Of a stretch of DNA of 20,000 bases, positions 17,701 through 20,000 are shown one piece after another. The notes under the pieces are model-generated. The model searched no databases. It saw only the letters and a list, made by a program, of their open reading frames with translations, and had not been told where the DNA came from. This stretch comes from Prorocentrum cordatum (Eukaryota; Sar; Dinophyceae; Prorocentrales; Prorocentraceae): positions 57,501 through 77,500 of the forward strand of contig CAUYUJ010002765.1 of assembly GCA_963575745.1 (NCBI GenBank), written 5' to 3'. The position numbers and the translations under genes were made by a program. Position 1 is the first letter of the stretch. Each line of letters opens with the position of its first letter.

Positions 17701-19275
17701 GGCCTGGGGAGTTGGGGTCGAGTGCTATGGATCTTGGTCGTAGGAGCGGGGGCTTCTAGTATTTGAGGATGGGTCGTGGCCCTCAGGAGACGAGGTTCCT
17801 GGTCAAGCTGGAGGGGTCACGGCCTCGCAGCGAGGTCCACTGCAGTGTAGGGACTGTGCCGGCCGTGGAGCTTTACGAAGGATGGTGGCTTTTGGGGCGA
17901 GGCCCCCTTGTGCTTCGCGATGTGCCGTGGCCCTGTGAACGTCCCACCTCGAACGCCGACCGCCACCCCTGCCGCCACCAATGGAGAGACTGGAGGAGGA
18001 GGAGGAGGAGGAGGAGGAGGAGGAGGAGGAGGAGGAGGAGGAGGAGGAGGAGGAGGAGGCGAGGAGGAGGGGAGGAGGAGGAGGAGGAGGAGGAGGAGGA
18101 GGAGGAGGAGGAGGAGGAGGAGAGGAGGAGGAGGAGGAGGAGGGGAGGAGGAGGGAGGAGGAGGAGGAGGAGGAGGCGGAGGAGGAGGAGGAGGAGGAGG
18201 AGGAGGAGGAGGAGGAGGGAGGGGGAGGAGGCGGATCGTGTGCGACGGCCACGGTCGGGTTCCTCTGCAGGAGATGCGCCAGATCTACAAGAACCACTAC
18301 ACGCGGGCCATCCTCCCGCAGCTGCGGGCGATGTTCGAGGACCTAGACGCGGACGGCAACGGCTACATCACCTTGGTCGAGCTCCAGCACGCCTCCGAGG
18401 AGCTGCAGATGGACCTCGGGAAGCTCCTGAACGTAGACTCGCTCTTCGACCTGTTCGACGCGCTGGATGCGGACGGCTCGGGCGAGATCAGCATCGACGA
18501 GTTCCTCGAGGGCATCACGCAGCTGAGCGCCACCAACTCGAGGGGCCTCGAGCTCACCCGCATACTGAACATGCTGAAGCTGATCCTCCGGCACGTCGCC
18601 CCGCAAGACCCTGTGACCAGGACCTTGCGGGCGAAGAACGGTGTAACATATGATGGGCCTGTTTTCCACCACCACCACCCTAAGTCGGAACGGGAGGGGG
18701 TCCTCCTCCTCCTCCTCCTCCTCCTCCTCCTCCTCCTCCTCCTCCTCCTCCTCCTCCTCCTCCCCCACTTCAACTGATGGCGATGGTGGTGGAAAACAGG
18801 CCCACCAGCATCCTTTTTCTACGTGCTCGGGGCCGCCCCTCCCAGGGCGGCTGGAAAGTGTGCACCCCCATCTGCCGCCGTAGGGGTACCGTCGAGGCTG
18901 ATCAGCAGGTCGGCCCTGCCAAGTCGGGGGCACCCTCGTGTCCTGAGCTTCGCGACCCATGCCTCCCGACATCCCCACGGCAGTGCGGCCCTCGGAAGGC
19001 CCCTGTGGCCTCTCGCGTGCCCTCTCCAGTCCACCCCGACCGCGTCAATTTCCCAGCCGTCCTGGGACAGGCACCCACGATCGCGGGACAGCACGACTTG
19101 GCACCATTCTTCGCCCGCGGCCAGGAGCGCCCTCCCCTCGGCGAGGCGCGCCGCCCCCTCGTCGGGCGCGCAGAGCCCCAAGAGCCCCAAGAGCCCCAAG
19201 CGCCGGGGCGGCGGCGGCTGGGCGGCGGCGGCTGCGCGGAGGGCGCCGGACCGCAGCGCCCGCTCCCCGGCCTGA
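12390..19275 (+). CDS. EF-hand voltage-gated cation channel, four exons, 467 aa
   Basis: Predicted join: 12390-13172, 13721-13840, 18271-18620 and 19125-19275. The product would be an integral membrane channel passing cations when the membrane depolarises. S1 lies near residues 49-70, S2 86-108 and S3 117-140. S4 carries basic residues at 157, 160, 163, 166 and 169 in the every-third pattern. S5 is near 191-213, the pore helix 234-247, filter TLDS 248-251 and S6 266-291. EF-hand loops are DADGNGYITLVE (327-338) and DADGSGEISIDE (367-378), followed by a disordered SPKSPKSPKRR tail. One 6-TM domain implies assembly as a tetramer, as in bacterial Nav-like and many protist channels. The EF-hands suggest calcium control. 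Ion selectivity cannot be read with confidence. ATG 12390 is the first ATG in the exon frame; an upstream exon is possible. The family call is firm and the exact splice sites are inferred. Confidence 0.85.
13173..13720 (+). other. Channel intron 1 (GA-AG)
   Basis: 548 bp starting GATAGG and ending CTTAGAG. GAG|GA is repeated at both edges, so the exact cut is ambiguous by a few bases. It separates the pore from S6 and is in phase 0. Most of it is a purine trinucleotide array. Confidence 0.65.
13256..13665 (+). repeat. GGA/GAA/AAT compound microsatellite in intron 1
   Basis: GAG/GGA triplets (13256-13490) change to GAA (13495-13515), then to AAT and AAG (13516-13608), then back to GAG (13609-13662). 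The order suggests successive point changes of one triplet followed by expansion. Arg-, Glu- or Gly-rich open frames are artefacts. Confidence 0.97.
13721..13840 (+). CDS. Channel exon 2: S6
   Basis: It encodes 40 residues, starting EDWMLVLFFIPFILVVSVVV and continuing MNLVTAVVIE and VFLDHAKRDQ. MNLVTAVVIE is the hallmark S6 end of this channel family. If not spliced, the frame meets a TGA at 13859-13861. Ending at CAG (13840) joins DHAKRDQ to EMRQIYKNHY of exon 3, the expected amphipathic linker before an EF-hand. This exon has no start codon of its own and lies in a different frame from exon 1. Confidence 0.85.
13931..14135 (+). repeat. CTC/TCC microsatellite in intron 2
   Basis: CTC/TCC triplets with C-rich interruptions, best preserved at 14040-14110. 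It is the reverse complement of the GGA array in intron 1 about 300 bp upstream, so a transcript covering both could fold on itself. Confidence 0.95.
14136..14645. other. Unassigned sequence within intron 2
   Basis: About 500 bp of ordinary complexity. Open frames on both strands are about 100-125 residues. One + frame is Cys/Pro-rich (GDPCQETPCLPPGCP) but has no recognised domain and no third-position bias. No feature is called. Confidence 0.5.
14650..14714. repeat. CA/TA dinucleotide repeat with internal palindrome
   Basis: Alternating CACACA, TATATA, TGTGTG, CACACA and TATATA blocks. The first part, CACACATATATATATATGTG, can fold into a hairpin. This is ordinary microsatellite behaviour. 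Confidence 0.9.
14715..15250. other. Unassigned sequence within intron 2
   Basis: GC-rich, mostly non-repetitive DNA. The only structure noted is a short GAAC run near 15012-15028. Open frames on both strands lack recognisable domains. Confidence 0.5.
15251..15430. mobile_element. MITE-like element with inverted terminal repeats
   Basis: The left arm (15251-15287) and right arm (15394-15430) are inverted copies matching at about 31 of 37 positions. They share CTTCGGGTTGGGTT and GGGTGGT, and enclose about 106 bp. No coding capacity and no obvious target-site duplication is visible. The size and arms fit a small non-autonomous DNA transposon or introner-like unit, but copy number elsewhere is unknown. 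Confidence 0.55.
15431..16209. other. Unassigned GC-rich sequence within intron 2
   Basis: About 780 bp with overlapping open frames on both strands (up to about 155 residues on the - strand, 15524-15991). A GAGGCGACGGGCAG duplication lies at about 15882-15909. No domain is recognised, and competing frames of similar length suggest GC-driven absence of stops rather than a gene. Confidence 0.5.
16210..16548 (+). repeat. 12-bp degenerate tandem repeat (GGGGACGTGTCA)
   Basis: Loosely repeated GGGGACGYGYCA units with many substitutions, such as CAGGGGACGTATCAGGGGAC. The 12-bp period gives Arg/Gly-rich open frames that are best read as artefacts. Confidence 0.75.
16560..17255 (+). repeat. 75-bp satellite, about nine copies, in intron 2
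   Basis: Units start near 16586, 16660, 16724, 16797, 16875, 16950, 17023, 17098 and 17173 and share GACATCCGCCTGGGCGACCT and GACACGTGAAAACAAGCG. Most are 73-78 bp and one is about 64 bp. The modal 75 bp equals 25 codons, so one frame shows a repeating peptide (HPPGRPGHVKTS). Indels between units and in-frame stops elsewhere argue against coding. Confidence 0.92.
17256..17993. other. Satellite fragments, then unassigned sequence
   Basis: Partial 75-bp-unit pieces (CGCTTCGCTCGAGACATCC) recur near 17330 and 17415. After about 17600 the sequence is GC-rich and of ordinary complexity. A + frame from 17769 to about 17990 is open but has no recognised domain and runs into the GGA array. Confidence 0.5.
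17994..18236 (+). repeat. GGA microsatellite before exon 3
   Basis: About 240 bp of GGA/GAG with a few GCG and G-run interruptions, ending about 35 bp before the exon 3 acceptor. All three + frames are open through it and one joins the exon 3 frame, which falsely lengthens the open frame upstream. Confidence 0.97.
18271..18620 (+). CDS. Channel exon 3: linker and two EF-hands
   Basis: It encodes residues 302-417 plus two bases of codon 418. A helical linker (EMRQIYKNHYTRAILPQLRA) is followed by EF-hand 1 (DADGNGYITLVE) and EF-hand 2 (DADGSGEISIDE), both with acidic or polar ligands at positions 1, 3, 5 and 9 and Glu at 12. A second helical stretch (LELTRILNMLKLILRH) follows. Third positions are nearly all G or C. 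The acceptor CCTCTGCAG|GAG is strong. The donor GACCAG|GACC is inferred from phase and from the match to the exon 4 acceptor. Confidence 0.85.
18621..19124 (+). other. Channel intron 3 (GA-AG)
   Basis: 504 bp starting GACCTT after CCAG and ending GGCCAG before GAGC, phase 2, with CCAG|GA repeated at both edges. It contains an inverted repeat around a CTC array. The sequence between 18804 and 19124 shows nothing else recognisable. Confidence 0.55.
18655..18803. repeat. Perfect 19-bp inverted repeat flanking a CTC array
   Basis: GGGCCTGTTTTCCACCACC at 18655-18673 is the exact reverse complement of 18785-18803. The 111 bp between them include about 60 bp of CTC triplets (18703-18764). A transcript could form a hairpin with the CTC run in its loop. 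Confidence 0.85.
19125..19275 (+). CDS. Channel exon 4: basic Ser-Pro-Lys tail
   Basis: The first G completes codon 418 and the rest encodes residues 419-467, including SPKSPKSPKRRGGGG, ending at TGA 19273-19275. Nearly every third base in this frame is G or C, like exon 3. The acceptor CGGCCAG|GAGC matches the exon 3 donor context and the phase agrees. The tail has low complexity and no domain, so this exon rests on splice and codon evidence only. SPK triplets are typical proline-directed phosphorylation sites, but no function is claimed. Confidence 0.55.
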
Positions 19276-19696
19276 GGCGCCGGCGCCTGCCTCCTCCCGC
19301 GAGCGCCCAGAGCCCGCGCGGCTCTCGGGCTGGGGCGTCGGAGTTCGCGCGCAAGGGGCGGCCCTCGGCGGTGAGCGGTCGCTGCTGCGCGGCCGCCGGC
19401 GGGCGCGCGGAGGCCAGGCCCAGACAGGCAGGCCGCTGCCGTCGCGTCGCACGCGGCGGGCGGCAAGCCGCGCGCCAAGGGTCCCTCTTGCCCAGGGCCA
19501 CTCCTGCGTGTAGCCGACAGGGGCCCGCCCTGCCGCGCTCGGGGAGGGGCCTCAGGCGGGCGAGGAGCGCCCCGGCCCCCGCCGGTGTTTGGGGGCTCCG
19601 TCTCGGCCAGCCGCCCGCTGCTGCTTCTCTCGCTGCCTCGAGGTCTGTGCACATCCACCGCTCCTGGCCAGGCCCACGAATGGCCCAGGATCGGTG
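19276..19696. other. GC-rich sequence downstream of the channel
   Basis: Probably the 3' untranslated and downstream region. Long open frames on both strands reflect a lack of stops in GC-rich DNA. No polyadenylation signal can be called, since dinoflagellates do not rely on a clear AATAAA. Confidence 0.5.
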
Positions 19697-19729
19697 TGTG
19701 CGCGCGTGTGTATGTGTGTGTGTGTGTGC

Positions 19730-19822
<93 letters not shown>

Positions 19823-19862
19823 GTGTGTGTGCGTGTGTGCGTGTGTGCGTGTGTGCGTGTGC
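19697..19862. repeat. GT/CA dinucleotide array
   Basis: About 165 bp of GT with occasional GCG steps. Open frames encode Cys-Val or His-Thr runs and are artefacts. Confidence 0.98.
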
Positions 19863-20000
19863 GCGCTTCACTGTCTAGCACCGAATTTGGTGATTCAGTG
19901 GCCGCCAATTCGCACCAGACTGCTCGCGCTTCAGTTTACTTCGAGTTGAGTTGCCTCCTCGGGTTCTGGCCGCTGCAGGTCTCGCTTTTGGATTTTCAGT
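19863..20000. other. Unassigned window end
   Basis: Ordinary-complexity sequence of 138 bp with no feature that I can identify. Confidence 0.5.

Larger units (their letters stand above)
13841..18270 (+). other. Channel intron 2 (GA-AG), 4.4 kb
   Basis: It starts GACAGA after CAG and ends in a pyrimidine-rich CCTCTGCAG before GAG, phase 0, with CAG|GA at both edges. It contains a CTC array, a CA/TA repeat, an inverted-repeat element, 12-bp and 75-bp tandem repeats and a GGA array, each listed separately. I see no exon inside it that would belong between DHAKRDQ and EMRQIY. Confidence 0.65.

Noticed and set aside
17763-18653. 296-residue Arg-rich open frame overlapping exon 3
   Set aside because: It reads the GGA array and then exon 3 in the wrong frame. 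The EF-hand frame is the one with G/C third positions.
18819-19871. 350-residue open frame on the - strand
   Set aside because: It starts in the GT array and runs antisense to GC-rich DNA and exon 4. Its length reflects missing stops, and it carries no known domain.

Overview
The window looks like nuclear DNA of a dinoflagellate, or a very close relative. Three things point that way. One gene has introns whose best-fitting boundaries are GA...AG with AG|GA repeated at both ends; dinoflagellates are known to use GT, GC and GA donors and to place a G after the acceptor AG. Its exons strongly prefer G or C at the third codon position. About three quarters of the window is simple repeat, minisatellite or decayed retroelement. 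There is no bacterial-style operon, no CRISPR array and no RNA gene that I can recognise. The species cannot be named from the sequence.

Layout. Positions 1-1975 hold a decayed non-LTR (LINE-type) retrotransposon reverse transcriptase on the + strand, broken by two frame changes, three in-frame stops and the loss of a catalytic Asp. From 2040 to about 11900 the DNA is almost entirely repetitive: a CAT/CAC array; G/C homopolymer palindromes; 1.3 kb of a 7-bp repeat that runs into telomere-like sequence; a 21-bp minisatellite; 0.9 kb of CTA; a 16-bp minisatellite; a CCA/ACA block; G-rich 39-bp repeats; about 12 copies of an 89-bp satellite; 1 kb of GAT/GTG; and several low-copy duplications. 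A GGCC-containing module occurs in inverted orientation near 4.3 kb and 6.4 kb and brackets four of these arrays.

The one convincing gene occupies 12390-19275 (+). Four exons (12390-13172, 13721-13840, 18271-18620, 19125-19275) join in frame to give a predicted 467-residue single-domain, six-transmembrane, voltage-gated cation channel. It has a pore motif TLDS, two canonical EF-hands after S6 and a basic Ser-Pro-Lys tail. Its introns (548, 4430 and 504 bp) are filled with GGA or CTC arrays, satellites and inverted-repeat elements. A possible further 5' exon (about 12125-12303) is reported with low confidence. The window ends in GC-rich downstream sequence and a GT dinucleotide array.

Most of the long open frames here are artefacts of stop-free repeats and are left out. 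No new multi-gene system is visible. The most interesting points are the GA-AG introns with direct-repeat boundaries, the inverted-repeat elements inside introns, the bracketed repeat block at 4.3-6.5 kb and the 7-bp array beside telomere-like DNA.
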